Source: a virus. Taken from it: 64,000 nt of DNA. The stretch is taken from the IMG/VR virus record IMGVR_UViG_3300005534_000012, positions 1-64,000 of that record. One strand, 5' to 3'. Below the pieces are notes generated by a model that was not told the DNA's origin, made no database searches, and saw nothing but the letters and a program-made list of their open reading frames with translations. The first letter of the stretch is position 1. Every line of letters begins with the position of its first letter. Shown piece after piece: positions 16,791 to 25,564 of this stretch. Both the position numbers and the translations under genes were made by a program.

Positions 16791-17437
16791 TAGGCTTCGG
16801 TGTGCTCCGCTTCCGGCTCACCCTGCGGGCGCGGAGGACGACCCCGACGATTGGTAGACGGAGGGGCCTTCAAAGCGGCGGTACTCGTCTGGTCAACGCC
16901 CTCGCCACGCGCCGCACTCTCCTCAGCAATGCGCTGACGCTGTTTTGCAGCCGCGCGAGCCTTCTGGAAATCGGGAGCGTGTTCGAAGTCGTCGATAAAC
17001 TCGGCCGTCGGTTTCGTCGGCTTGTTGGGAGCCCAGACGATGCGCTCCTTGCGTCTTGCCCATACATCGGGATATAGTTCCTGCATCTTCTCGTCGGGCA
17101 CCCGACGAATGACTCCCGTTTGCAACGCAAGATTCAAGTCGTCGCACGTTCCTTCCGCATCAATGCGGTCGAACGCGCACTCGACCTCTTGGTCTTTTTC
17201 CTTGAGGTCGAAGGAAACTTTGTGCGTTGGAATCTGAACAGGGTCCGGCATCTCTCCGACACCGTTCACCTGATTAGTCATTGAGTCAATAGTGACGATG
17301 GGACCCGGAATTCGGATTCCGGTGACGGGACTTGTGTAGTGCCCCGGCTGCGTATGCTGGTAAAACGCTCCGGGCTCGACACGCTCGATGACGATTTTAC
17401 TCGCATCCACCGGGCGGGTGCGTTCCTTGATAGCCAT
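16790..17437 (-). CDS. structural-region protein of unknown function
   Basis: 215 aa, ATG at 17437 with AAGGAGAAAGCACAA upstream. The first 150 residues are mixed and the last 60 are charged and low-complexity (KARAAAKQRQRIAEESAARGEG, GRPPRPQGEPEAEHTEA). Overlaps the connector candidate by 1 nt. Possibly a head-associated or head-tail-joining factor; not recognised. Confidence 0.65.
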   Translation of the reverse strand: MAIKERTRPVDASKIVIERVEPGAFYQHTQPGHYTSPVTGIRIPGPIVTIDSMTNQVNGVGEMPDPVQIPTHKVSFDLKEKDQEVECAFDRIDAEGTCDDLNLALQTGVIRRVPDEKMQELYPDVWARRKERIVWAPNKPTKPTAEFIDDFEHAPDFQKARAAAKQRQRIAEESAARGEGVDQTSTAALKAPPSTNRRGRPPRPQGEPEAEHTEA

Positions 17438-17473
17438 TTGTGCTTTCTCCTTGACGGGCTGGTAAGTAAGAAC

Positions 17474-18382
17474 TTAGTCTAGTCGGCTCGTTGGGGCAGG
17501 CAGACCGTATGACGACAGCCACCGCTCAGAACCCGGAGGAATGAGCCCCCGCTCGTTCATGTACCGGATGAGAGCATTGCGCCACATTGGCTTGTTCTTG
17601 ATGCGCGAGGAAGTCATCGCGGCACACAGTGGGACGGGTACGGCATATTCAGCGTTTGAGGTACGCTTGACCTGTCCCTTAGAACTCAAGAACGTGTAGA
17701 TGAAATCGGCGAGGCCGAAGTACGTCGTCGCCCCCTCATTGTTCCCGTGATAGATACCGGGCGGCTGATTCACGATGTCAAGGATAAGAGACGCCGCATC
17801 TCGATTGTATGTCATCGAGAAAACCCAGTCGTCGCGCATGACCATTTGGTCGTCCATCAGGGCACTTTCAATGATGTGGTCGACGACATTCGTCCCCTGG
17901 TAGGCGAAGGGACCGAAAAGATGGGCCAAACGCACGATATACCCTTTCGGGTATCGAAGTGTCATGACTTCGCCAAGCCGCTTTGCGCGACCGAAAGCAT
18001 TGATTGGGCCCGTGATGTCTTGCTCGGTGTACGGTTCCCAACGCGCATCGAGGATATGCTGCTTCTCGCCGCTGAAAACCATATCGCTTGAGACATAGAT
18101 GACGGGGATGTCATACTTTTCCGCAGCGCGGCATACTGTTTGCGCCGAAATCCCCATGAGCGCTGTCGCCATCCCGGGGTGATACTCGGCCTCGATATAG
18201 TTGTGACTTTGAACAGCGTGGATAATCAGGTCCGGCTTGTGGGCGTCAACCAACGTGTTGATGACTCCGTTGTCGACGATATCGTGATGGCGACCATAGC
18301 CATACGCGGGCCCACGCGCTCTTGCCAAGGCGTGTAACGCGCGGCCAAGGTGTCCGGTTCCCCCAAATATCAGGGTCTTCAT
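17474..18382 (-). CDS. SDR/RmlD-like nucleotide-sugar reductase or epimerase
   Basis: 302 aa from ATG 18382 (the upstream in-frame extension lacks support). Rossmann motif GGTGHLG at residues 7-13, a VSSDMVFSG strand where RmlD-type enzymes have the catalytic Ser/Thr, and INAFGRAKRLGE where the family normally has YGxxK. The catalytic Tyr is therefore Phe here while the Lys is kept, so activity may be altered. Known family role: reduction or epimerisation of nucleotide sugars such as dTDP-4-keto-rhamnose. Neighbours are FkbM and GT9 genes, so it probably helps prepare or modify a sugar used on the virion. Confidence 0.75.
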   Translation of the reverse strand: MKTLIFGGTGHLGRALHALARARGPAYGYGRHHDIVDNGVINTLVDAHKPDLIIHAVQSHNYIEAEYHPGMATALMGISAQTVCRAAEKYDIPVIYVSSDMVFSGEKQHILDARWEPYTEQDITGPINAFGRAKRLGEVMTLRYPKGYIVRLAHLFGPFAYQGTNVVDHIIESALMDDQMVMRDDWVFSMTYNRDAASLILDIVNQPPGIYHGNNEGATTYFGLADFIYTFLSSKGQVKRTSNAEYAVPVPLCAAMTSSRIKNKPMWRNALIRYMNERGLIPPGSERWLSSYGLPAPTSRLD

Positions 18383-18429
18383 GGTACTCTGGAACATAGG
18401 TCCAACAGCAGTATCGGCGGACCCCGACC

Positions 18430-19044
18430 CTATTGCGCCCGATACCATCGGTTTAACCCGTCAAATTCGAGGAAATCGTATCCCGCTTCGACGACGAGAT
18501 GGTCCCACGAGTCCCAATCTGGGATGTCGGTCGCAGGCACGGTCGCCTCGATAACAAGGATTTTTGGTCGTAATTTCGTCCAATCGTTGCCTCGAATGAC
18601 CTTTTCTTCCCATCCTTCTACGTCAATTTTCATAAAATCGACTTCAGTCGCGATTTGATTCGCGATGGATGCGAGCGGGAAGACGGGGACAGAAATCGTG
18701 CGAACCGCCGAGCCGTGGTGCCCGAGCGCTGTGGCGTACTCACGTCGGCCAGTGGACAGCCCCGTATTCTCGATGATGTGGAATTCCAGGAATCCCTTTT
18801 CATCACCGACGGCCCACGGCAGATTGATGTCGCGTGGTCGCGCATCTTCGAGCAACAAGTGGTACGCCGGATTGGGCTCGAAGTTCATCCCACTCCATCC
18901 CCGGTCATAGAACCACTTCGTCACCGAATCAACGGACGGGTGCCATGCCCCGATGTCGATATAGAACCCCGGGCGGCTCAAATCCACAAGACTCGCGAGT
19001 TTCTCATCCTCGCCATGTTGAGCAAAGAAGCCCGGACTAGCCAT
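18430..19044 (-). CDS. FkbM-family methyltransferase
   Basis: 204 aa from ATG 19044, which overlaps the TAA of the GT9-like gene (GAGGTGGTA upstream). Shows the FkbM layout: FYIDIGAWHPSVDSV (SAM-binding motif I, about residues 28-42) and DFMKIDVEGWEEKVIRG (motif KIDVEGxE, about 137-153). Known: SAM-dependent O-methylation, often of sugars. With a glycosyltransferase on one side and an SDR on the other, the likely job is methylating a sugar in a virion glycan. Confidence 0.85.
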   Translation of the reverse strand: MASPGFFAQHGEDEKLASLVDLSRPGFYIDIGAWHPSVDSVTKWFYDRGWSGMNFEPNPAYHLLLEDARPRDINLPWAVGDEKGFLEFHIIENTGLSTGRREYATALGHHGSAVRTISVPVFPLASIANQIATEVDFMKIDVEGWEEKVIRGNDWTKLRPKILVIEATVPATDIPDWDSWDHLVVEAGYDFLEFDGLNRWYRAQ

Positions 19045-19793
19045 TACCACCTCACGGGGTCGGGCGACGTGCGATAGTCTCCGGTTAGCATCTGTCCGGT
19101 GACCACATATCGGACATTCGGCATGACGAAATAGCGGTCATTGTAGGCCGCAGTCGTGATGAGGCAGTAAGTTTCATCTTCGCGCACGGCCGACGCGACC
19201 ATGTGGCCCCCAGAATCCATCGTCAAGAATCGACGGCACGAAGCGACGATGTCGATATATTCGTGCAGGTTCGCCACGACATAGGGGGCGGAGTTTCCTA
19301 TTCCGGGCCGCGTGTAGAACTTTGAAGCAAGAACGGTCACGGTTTCATCAGGAGCGTATCGTTGGACAAACGCACTGATGACACCGTTTAGATACTGCTG
19401 AGAGATGGAGCACGGGTCAAGAACGATTTTGGTCTGGAAGTCTTCGCGCATCTGGGGCTCGTAGTAAATCCGAGGATACGGTCTGCGCCCCGGCGGGAAG
19501 TGCTGCGGCGGGATACCATGAAGGCGCTGGATGAACTCAATCGGATTTTCTTGGAATCTGGCCTGCGAGAAGAACTCCTTGTCGTGAACGCATCCCGCAG
19601 TTGGCATCTCGGTCGAGACGCCTTGGATATACGGATTGCTATTGTAGAGCAAATCGTACACTTCAGGGTTTCGGGCCTTCGTCTTGTCAGAAACGAAGAC
19701 ATCATATCCCATTTCGGTCAACCGCGCCGGGAGGGTTGAATAGAGAAGACCGTCGCCCAGGCCCCCGCGAGGCTCGTAAAGGACGGCTTTCAT
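19044..19793 (-). CDS. GT9 (heptosyltransferase-like) glycosyltransferase
   Basis: 249 aa, shorter than usual GT9 enzymes (~330). Starts MKAVLYEPRGGLGDGLLYSTLPARL, matching the GT9 N-terminal 'GxxGDxxxxxPxxxxL'; near residue 193 DSGGHMVASAVRE matches 'DSGxxHxAxA'. Known: transfer of a heptose or related sugar from an ADP donor. Overlaps the NDT-like gene upstream by 4 nt and FkbM downstream by 1 nt. Acceptor unknown. Confidence 0.75.
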   Translation of the reverse strand: MKAVLYEPRGGLGDGLLYSTLPARLTEMGYDVFVSDKTKARNPEVYDLLYNSNPYIQGVSTEMPTAGCVHDKEFFSQARFQENPIEFIQRLHGIPPQHFPPGRRPYPRIYYEPQMREDFQTKIVLDPCSISQQYLNGVISAFVQRYAPDETVTVLASKFYTRPGIGNSAPYVVANLHEYIDIVASCRRFLTMDSGGHMVASAVREDETYCLITTAAYNDRYFVMPNVRYVVTGQMLTGDYRTSPDPVRW

Positions 19794-20239
19794 GAGAACA
19801 ACGCCCCGACGACTGCAATCGCCTCATCCAATGTCGGAAGCACGAACCCTGCCGCCTCTCGAATCATCGAGTGATTGTGGACGTTGTCTGGGCTCATAAC
19901 GACGGCTAGGGGCTTGCGAAACGCATGGGCCCACGCGATTTCCATGACTGAGCCGATGCTGACCTTTTCCGCTCCGTCGAAATTGGCAATCACCGCGTCA
20001 CAGCGGTAGGAGTCCCAAAAGTCTCGCGTCATAATGCCGCGCTGCGACGAGAGCACCTCTCCGGGATAAGCATCAGCAATGCGCGTTTCCTTAAGGAGAT
20101 AGTCCTTATGGCGCATCGGCGACAGGCCCCGAACCCCAAATTCGGCCAATCGTTCAACGGCATATTCCCGCCAGTCAGTGCATTGACCAAAGGTGCATCC
20201 GGTAATGGGTCCACAAAGATAAACGGTTGGTTTCATCAT
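19790..20239 (-). CDS. nucleoside 2-deoxyribosyltransferase-like protein
   Basis: 149 aa. Starts MMKPTVYLCGPITG and has TDWREYAVERL, GLSPMRHKDYLL, CDAVIANFDGAEKVSIGSVMEIAWAHAFRKP: the order and spacing of the nucleoside deoxyribosyltransferase (NDT/DUF4406) family, including the catalytic-type Glu in SVMEIAWA. Known: cleaves or exchanges the base of 2'-deoxynucleosides. In this context it may serve nucleotide salvage or release of a sugar donor. Upstream is a terminator hairpin, so it opens the sugar cassette. Confidence 0.75.
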   Translation of the reverse strand: MMKPTVYLCGPITGCTFGQCTDWREYAVERLAEFGVRGLSPMRHKDYLLKETRIADAYPGEVLSSQRGIMTRDFWDSYRCDAVIANFDGAEKVSIGSVMEIAWAHAFRKPLAVVMSPDNVHNHSMIREAAGFVLPTLDEAIAVVGALFS

Positions 20240-20244
20240 ATCCC

Positions 20245-20280
20245 AGAGAATAGGAAAGGCCCCGTCGTTGTGACAGGGCC
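20245..20280 (-). terminator. rho-independent terminator after the 20305 gene
   Basis: Minus strand: 9-bp stem GGCCCTGTC / GACGGGGCC (one G-U pair) with ACAAC loop at 20258-20280, followed by TTTCCTATTCTCT. Confidence 0.8.
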
Positions 20281-20304
20281 CCTATTTCCAACCCGGGACT
20301 AAGC

Positions 20305-20643
20305 CTATTCGAGGACGCCGTCGTCCGTATGCGCCCCTGCGTCCGGCTCTGCGCCGCTATTCCAGGCGTCTGAAGACGCCACCGCTACCGCTGCGAAATG
20401 GCTGATACCCGTGGCGTTGTCGTCACCCCGTTGGAGTTGCGCGGCCACACCGGGACGCTCCTCGCGCATGCGGATACGAGCGATGCCCTTCGTCATATCA
20501 GACGAGGACTGTACGACCTGGCACGAGACGGTCGGCCCCACCGAGTCGATAACGACGCCCGACGCCAAAAGTCCGGTCAACTGGACAACGTGGTCGCCGG
20601 ACGTGCCGTCCGTGGTATAGACGGCAGAAAGTGAATATGACAT
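20305..20643 (-). CDS. small capsid-associated protein candidate
   Basis: 112 aa, ATG 20643 with ACAGGAGGATTACC upstream. Starts MSYSLSAVYTTDGTSGDHVVQL; beta-rich, Ala/Thr/Gly-rich, ending in an acidic low-complexity tail. Lies right after the major capsid gene and between two hairpins. Similar small Gly/Thr-rich proteins next to capsid genes often are decoration proteins; not proven here. Confidence 0.55.
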   Translation of the reverse strand: MSYSLSAVYTTDGTSGDHVVQLTGLLASGVVIDSVGPTVSCQVVQSSSDMTKGIARIRMREERPGVAAQLQRGDDNATGISHFAAVAVASSDAWNSGAEPDAGAHTDDGVLE

Positions 20644-20662
20644 GGTAATCCTCCTGTGACGC

Positions 20663-20693
20663 TCAAGAAAATAGGCTCGTCGTTAGACGAGCC
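20663..20693 (-). terminator. hairpin plus TATTTTCTT, between capsid and next gene
   Basis: Minus strand: GGCTCGTC-TAAC-GACGAGCC (8-bp stem, 20674-20693) followed directly by TATTTTCTTG. Textbook terminator form, but it is one of a series lying just 5' of structural genes (see findings). Confidence 0.75.
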
Positions 20694-20717
20694 CACCTTC
20701 TTCTGACTGTCAAGCCT

Positions 20718-21845
20718 TCAAAAAGGCATCCGGCTCAGGGCCTGCGTGTAGAGCACTGCCGGGATGTAGCACTTCGTCACCTGGGCACGCTCCGTCTGGC
20801 GCTGGATGACCTTTTCTTCCTCCAGTAAGAGCGGCTGCTCGATGAACTTGACGCCAGCGAAGCCCTTCTGACCAGCGAGCAGTTCATTGTCGGGCATCTG
20901 CTTCGTGATGTAGATGTCCAACCCGAGGAAGTGGCTGATGACGCCTGAGTCAAGGACCTTCGATGCCATCGGGCCAGCGTTCAGGTAGTTGCTCACCTGC
21001 GAGATGAGCAGGAACTTCGCATACGACAGCGGCGACAGAACCATGAAGTCGGCCTTGTAGTTCCGGTTCGCGATGTCGGTGACGAGGTTGACGATGTCGG
21101 CGAAGACCAACGTGCCAGCCGCGACACCCGACCCACCCGTGTTCGACTGCGAGGTCGAGACAGGCGTGTTGATTGCCGCCGCAGCAGGCTGGGAGCCTTG
21201 CGCGACTTGCGCCGGGATACCCGTGCGAAGCGTGTTCAGGGTGTCAAGGTCTTCCTTGAGCGCCATGCGCATGCCGAGACGGGCGAGGTCCAACTGCATG
21301 AGCGGGTACGGCGTCCGGCGCTGTTGCTCATACGTGAAGCCGAGGCCACGGCCAATCTTCTTCACGAAGTGAGTGCGCCGAGTGACGATACCCTGGTCGT
21401 CTGGAATCGCGACACCTTGCGCGATTTCATAGACCTGACCCGAATCTTCGAAGGTTCTGATGACCACGGACTCGCGGTCAATCGGAATCTCCGTGACGAA
21501 GTTACTCGTCACCATAGCGTTCAGGTTCGCCATGAGAATCGTATCGAGGAACAACTCCGGTATCGTGCCGCGCACGTCATCCGAAGTGAAGAATTCCTCG
21601 AACACGTCGCGAGTCAGGTCGATGCCCAGTTCCTTCTTGTAGAAGGCGGTGGCATCGCCAGCCTTGTAACCACATGCTTCCATGTAGTCCGCAACGCTGA
21701 CACCGGACTCACGCAAGGTGCGTGAGACGGAGCCCTCTGCGAGGTCCGCTATGGGCATTGGTGCGAGGGCAACACCGCCGGACGCAGCCTGGACAGCCTC
21801 GACTGCGGCCTTGAGTTTTTCCTCGTTCAGTTTCGCCTTGAACAT
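20718..21845 (-). CDS. major capsid protein (HK97-fold)
   Basis: 375 aa. N-terminal helical region, then the stretch FEEFFTSDDVRGTIPELFLDTI (about 80-105), an E-loop-like part, ALKEDLDTLNTLRTG helix (spine-helix-like, about 190-210) and a C-terminal NYLNAGPMASKVLDSGVISHFLGLDIYITKQMPD typical of P-domain/A-domain strands. Size, order (after protease-scaffold and a decoration gene) and composition fit an HK97-type major capsid. It may be cleaved by the protease encoded at 22437-24029. Confidence 0.85.
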   Translation of the reverse strand: MFKAKLNEEKLKAAVEAVQAASGGVALAPMPIADLAEGSVSRTLRESGVSVADYMEACGYKAGDATAFYKKELGIDLTRDVFEEFFTSDDVRGTIPELFLDTILMANLNAMVTSNFVTEIPIDRESVVIRTFEDSGQVYEIAQGVAIPDDQGIVTRRTHFVKKIGRGLGFTYEQQRRTPYPLMQLDLARLGMRMALKEDLDTLNTLRTGIPAQVAQGSQPAAAAINTPVSTSQSNTGGSGVAAGTLVFADIVNLVTDIANRNYKADFMVLSPLSYAKFLLISQVSNYLNAGPMASKVLDSGVISHFLGLDIYITKQMPDNELLAGQKGFAGVKFIEQPLLLEEEKVIQRQTERAQVTKCYIPAVLYTQALSRMPF

Positions 21846-21880
21846 CGCTTTGGTTGCTCCTTGGTTTCCGATTGCGCCTA

Positions 21881-21904
21881 AGTGCTCGCTATTACACGAG
21901 CACT
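21881..21904 (-). terminator. 8-bp hairpin upstream of capsid gene
   Basis: AGTGCTCG / CGAGCACT with an 8-nt loop; the minus-strand stop of the 21892 gene falls inside the loop. Followed on the minus strand by TTAGGCGC, so not clearly U-rich. Confidence 0.5.
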
Positions 21905-22437
21905 AAGTCGACGAAAATTGTATCGCCTTGAGCCATAGTCACACCCGGACTGTTACCATCCGAGCCATCGAGCGTCGAATACGCGTGGCCCACGCGCAAC
22001 TCGACGGAGTCGGTGCCGTCAACCCACTTGACGAAACCGTTGAAACCAGTCGTGATGTCCGGCTTGACCGGGTCGCCAGTCTGGAGAGTGCCGCCCGCAT
22101 ACGAACGAACGCGACCAGCGTGGACAACTGGAACCTTGCCGTTTCGCGCCACGACGAATGCGCTGATGTCTTCGGCGAGGACGCCGTAATATCGCGCGGC
22201 CGAGGTGGACGCGGGGACCGTTACCTGGGAGATGGGCACGAGTTTGCCTGTCGCAGATGCGAGCGCAACGGGCATGCCACGATAGCACCCGCCGCTTGAG
22301 GCTAGCGGATTGAGGTCCGTCGCCTGATTCGCAGCATAGGTGCCAGCCGCCCAAGCCGGGTCAAGGAAAGCGTCTGCTCGCCGGGAGAAAGACTCATCAA
22401 CAACGACAGCGTTGATGCGAGTGAACGTGGTAGCCAT
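21892..22437 (-). CDS. capsid decoration / head protein candidate
   Basis: 181 aa, ATG 22437 touching the stop of the protease-scaffold gene. Gly/Ala/Val/Thr-rich with ASATGKLVPISQVTVPAS and GVLAEDISAFVVARNGKVPVVHAGRVRSYAG, a beta-rich protein similar in flavour to head decoration (gpD-like) proteins. Position between scaffold and major capsid is typical for that role. Confidence 0.6.
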   Translation of the reverse strand: MATTFTRINAVVVDESFSRRADAFLDPAWAAGTYAANQATDLNPLASSGGCYRGMPVALASATGKLVPISQVTVPASTSAARYYGVLAEDISAFVVARNGKVPVVHAGRVRSYAGGTLQTGDPVKPDITTGFNGFVKWVDGTDSVELRVGHAYSTLDGSDGNSPGVTMAQGDTIFVDLVLV

Positions 22438-24029
22438 TACTTATTCGTCTCCTTGGCCTGGGGTCCGATTGGGGTGGAAAGGCGACCGCGCTTGGGTTTG
22501 CTCGAAGCCGTCTTACCGTCCGCCGAGGTTTCGAACTGAACACCCATCTCTCTCAGACGAGATTTGGAGTCTAGTTCGACCCGTTTCGCGCGCTCCTCAC
22601 GGGTTTCGGTCTTTCCCGTTGCCACGAAAATCGTCTCGCGCACGACCTTTAGCGCTGAATAATCTAGTCCCGAAATCTCGGTGGAATAGGCTTTCCGGTC
22701 CTCGGGAGCCTTGAGTCCCTTTTTGATTGCGGTTTCGACACACTCATTCTGAAGGTCCGCAAGAATCTTGCGACCCAGTTCAGCGGCCTCTTTGGCTTCG
22801 TTGACGGCCTCTGCCGCCTTATCTGTCACGGCTTTGATGGCCGATTCCGCCTGCTCGCGAACGCCCTTGAGCGTTTCCGCGTACTGGCCCTCGTCCATCT
22901 TGACCGTCTCGGTGTTGCCTTCGCGCTGGCAAACCGGGCATTTGCTCTCGCCGAACAGTTTGAACGCTGAGTTAGCAGACGCGGTCGCCACGGGGGCAAT
23001 CGTCTTGTCGCGCTCCTCTTGGGCCTTCAGAAGTTCAGCCTCGGCCTTCTCCTGTGCGGTTTTGGCTTCGGCAGCCTTGGCCTCAGCGTCGGTTTTGGCT
23101 TTCTCAGCATCGGCGAGTTTGGCTTTCAGGGCCTCTTTCTCGTCATCGGGCTCGTCGTCGGCATCGGCCGCCGCTTTGCGAGCGGCTTCCTCGTCCTCAA
23201 CCGCCTTCGCGACCGCCGCCTGGGCATCGGTCAACGCTTTTTGTGCGGCCTTGAGGTCTTCTGCCGCCTGCTCCTTAGTTTTCATAACAGCCTCCGAGAG
23301 TGATTTGAACGAGCCACCCAGCGCCTCGCGCAGGGACAAACGACGATACTTTCCTTCCTCGTCATCACTCATAACATGAGCCACAACCGAGCCAGGAACA
23401 GCAACAGCCGACAATTCAAGGGGTTCGAACGCGCCCTTGGTCTTGACGATGGCCTCGATGCCTTCGTATTTTTCACCAGGATAGTGCTCGTTATTGCACG
23501 GGAATTTCTCACTGCAAATCGAGCAAACGGCTTCGGGAACCATGACGTGAATCGAAGACTCCCGCAGGAGTCCGGCGTCAAGTTTCTTGATGAACGACTC
23601 TATCTCGTCAGAGACGTTGCGAGCCGTATAGACATGCACGAGCGTTCCGGTCGTGCCCCAGGGCGTTTTGACAAGCGTCGAACGGTAGATTCGAGCATGC
23701 TGAGACGCCGCATTGAGCGCATGGTCAGCACTCCCTAGGAGGCTGCTCGCTGCGCTCGCGTTGAAAAGATACGGAATACCTTCCCACTTTTTCGCTGAGA
23801 GTCGCTGGCTTTGCGCGGTGTATTGGACCTTATTCCGCGTCGGCTCGTCGTCGATAGCGAGCACCGGGAATGTGTAAAGTTCGCCGCGCTCAAAAGGGCG
23901 TCGCGTATATTTGTTGATGAGCGCCAATTCCTCGTCGGAAATGGCTTTGCCCGTGCGGGCTCCCTCGGCGAAAATCGTCGCTGGGAGAACGCTATTGTGG
24001 ATAGTTTCCCAAAAGTTTTCGATGCGCAT
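22437..24029 (-). CDS. prohead protease fused to scaffold
   Basis: 530 aa. Residues 1-230 resemble S78/U9-type prohead proteases: GTLVHVYTARNVSDEIESFI, GLLRESSIHVMV, then FEPLELSAVAVPGSVVAH where the family shows 'ExSxVxxPA'. Residues about 255-370 are a long Ala/Glu/Lys coiled coil, the scaffold part. Two Cys pairs are notable: CSICSEKFPC near 165 and CPVC near 375, suggesting zinc sites, and the C-terminus is basic. Known: protease processes scaffold and capsid during maturation. Exact catalytic residues cannot be fixed without alignment. Confidence 0.75.
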   Translation of the reverse strand: MRIENFWETIHNSVLPATIFAEGARTGKAISDEELALINKYTRRPFERGELYTFPVLAIDDEPTRNKVQYTAQSQRLSAKKWEGIPYLFNASAASSLLGSADHALNAASQHARIYRSTLVKTPWGTTGTLVHVYTARNVSDEIESFIKKLDAGLLRESSIHVMVPEAVCSICSEKFPCNNEHYPGEKYEGIEAIVKTKGAFEPLELSAVAVPGSVVAHVMSDDEEGKYRRLSLREALGGSFKSLSEAVMKTKEQAAEDLKAAQKALTDAQAAVAKAVEDEEAARKAAADADDEPDDEKEALKAKLADAEKAKTDAEAKAAEAKTAQEKAEAELLKAQEERDKTIAPVATASANSAFKLFGESKCPVCQREGNTETVKMDEGQYAETLKGVREQAESAIKAVTDKAAEAVNEAKEAAELGRKILADLQNECVETAIKKGLKAPEDRKAYSTEISGLDYSALKVVRETIFVATGKTETREERAKRVELDSKSRLREMGVQFETSADGKTASSKPKRGRLSTPIGPQAKETNK

Positions 24030-24065
24030 GACTGACGAAGAAAATAGTCATGCGACGAGACGAGA

Positions 24066-24239
24066 TTAGGCGGGAGCGGGCTGAGGGGGTACGGACTCTA
24101 CAACTTGGCCGTTTTGGATGGTATTTAAGCGTCGGCAGTGTTTATTCGGGCATTTGACCTGAAGTGTCAGTTCAGCCACCAGGGCTCCCTGAAACTTCAG
24201 GTTTATGCGGTTGCAGTTGGGACAGCGAACCTCTATCAC
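24066..24239 (-). CDS. Com-like zinc-finger protein
   Basis: 57 aa from GTG 24239, overlapping the TGA of the metallophosphoesterase gene (GTGA). Holds CPNC and CPNKHC pairs around residues 6-35, then a Pro-rich tail. This matches the Mu Com family, a zinc-finger RNA-binding regulator of mom translation, widely found in phages without Mom. No Mom-like gene is seen nearby; a structural zinc protein is an alternative. Confidence 0.65.
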   Translation of the reverse strand: MIEVRCPNCNRINLKFQGALVAELTLQVKCPNKHCRRLNTIQNGQVVESVPPQPAPA

Positions 24240-25564
24240 GTCAACCGCGATTCGTAACGCTTCCCGTTGTAGAAGGCCGACCCGTTGACGATACGGACAG
24301 GAGTAAGGTCGAAATCGTTGGGACCGCCGTCTTCGAGGTACGTCACGACGAGCATCCCCTGTTGCCAATTCTGACGAACTCCAACGGCAGGGATTGCACT
24401 GCGCATTCGTCGCTGGCGGATGTTGTCCACGGGTTCGTCGACTCGACATAGGCATCCCACGCCAATACGACCTCGTTCGACCTTTTCACCAAAAAGGTGA
24501 ACAGTCCGCCATTCCATTTCGCGTCGGTGGTTGTCCCCGTAGATGATAGTGGCTCGTTCTTCAGAAACTTTTGAAGGCTGATGTTGGAAGGCCAGATACG
24601 GAGCGAGGCGGACAACACCTCCGGGCCACGCCGCCGAATATCGAATTCCCATCTCGTCCAATCCGAGGAGCATTGGAACAGAGTGGATGGGCCACGCATC
24701 CGGTTTCTCCTTACCCTCAAGCCACGCTCTTTTGATGCCATGCGCTGCAAGAGCGTTTTTGATGATGAGGTTCGGAAGACGCGCTTCGTGGTTGCCTTCG
24801 CAATAGTCCTGCTGGACCTGTGGACCACAGGCAGATTTTTTCTCGGCCAACCAGCGCTTCGTCCGATTTAGTGTCATCTGGGTCGTCCGCTGGAATTCCG
24901 CCTGCTGTGGATACTTGGGCTGCCATTCGGCGAGGTCCATCACGTCGCCGCCCTCAATCGAGCGGTCGGGGCGGATATCGTGGCAGATTTGCAACACGAC
25001 ATCCATCGCATGCTCGTCATGGAACGTCTCATACGAAGTCGCGGGGATGGATTCTTCGCCTATCTCGTCACGCCAGTAGCCGATTTGGTTGTCGGCCGTG
25101 ATGACGGCGACCTTGAGATTCTCGGGGCGGATGCGAGCCTTTCCCGTATAGCGGATAACGGCAGGCGGAGCGGGTTGGACAACAGGCCATTTCGGGCCAT
25201 CCTTCCATGTCGGTTCGAAGACGACCGACATATTCGGAAGGTCAACGGTCTGAATTTTGTTGTCTTCGTCCTTGATGAACCCTCGATGGGTTCCAATGCG
25301 GACCTTCTTGATGTCGCCGACCGCATCCGGGTCGATGTTGTTCTTAGCCAGCAAATCCATGATGTGCTGCGACTTGCGAAGCAAATCATCACCGTTGCCC
25401 AGCGTGTCAACCTGACGGGGGCCAACGATTTTATTCAATCGCTGTTTAACAGTGGAGGCTGCGAGTCCAAGGTGACGGGCTAGGGCTGCTGCGTTATTCT
25501 TGTGTTCCTTCAGTAACGCTTTCAAAGACTCGTCCGACAAGTTTGCGAGTATCGTCTTCGACAC
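24236..25564 (-). CDS. HTH plus calcineurin-like metallophosphoesterase
   Basis: 442 aa. Residues 1-45 form a helix-turn-helix (ALARHLGLAASTVKQRLNKI). The rest carries metallophosphoesterase signatures: AVITADNQIGY, EGGDVMDLAEW (GD), DYCEGNHEARL (GNHE) and VVRLAPYLAFQHQPS. Start GTG 25564 lies 71 nt inside the portal gene; a shorter start would lose the HTH. Packaging-operon phosphoesterases of this type are common in phages with unknown substrate. The fused HTH suggests binding to DNA or to another protein. Confidence 0.8.
   Translation of the reverse strand: MSKTILANLSDESLKALLKEHKNNAAALARHLGLAASTVKQRLNKIVGPRQVDTLGNGDDLLRKSQHIMDLLAKNNIDPDAVGDIKKVRIGTHRGFIKDEDNKIQTVDLPNMSVVFEPTWKDGPKWPVVQPAPPAVIRYTGKARIRPENLKVAVITADNQIGYWRDEIGEESIPATSYETFHDEHAMDVVLQICHDIRPDRSIEGGDVMDLAEWQPKYPQQAEFQRTTQMTLNRTKRWLAEKKSACGPQVQQDYCEGNHEARLPNLIIKNALAAHGIKRAWLEGKEKPDAWPIHSVPMLLGLDEMGIRYSAAWPGGVVRLAPYLAFQHQPSKVSEERATIIYGDNHRREMEWRTVHLFGEKVERGRIGVGCLCRVDEPVDNIRQRRMRSAIPAVGVRQNWQQGMLVVTYLEDGGPNDFDLTPVRIVNGSAFYNGKRYESRLT

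Noticed and set aside
22768-23379. Plus-strand 203-aa Ser/Ala-rich ORF
   Set aside because: Mirror image of the Ala/Glu/Lys coiled coil of the scaffold; no independent evidence.
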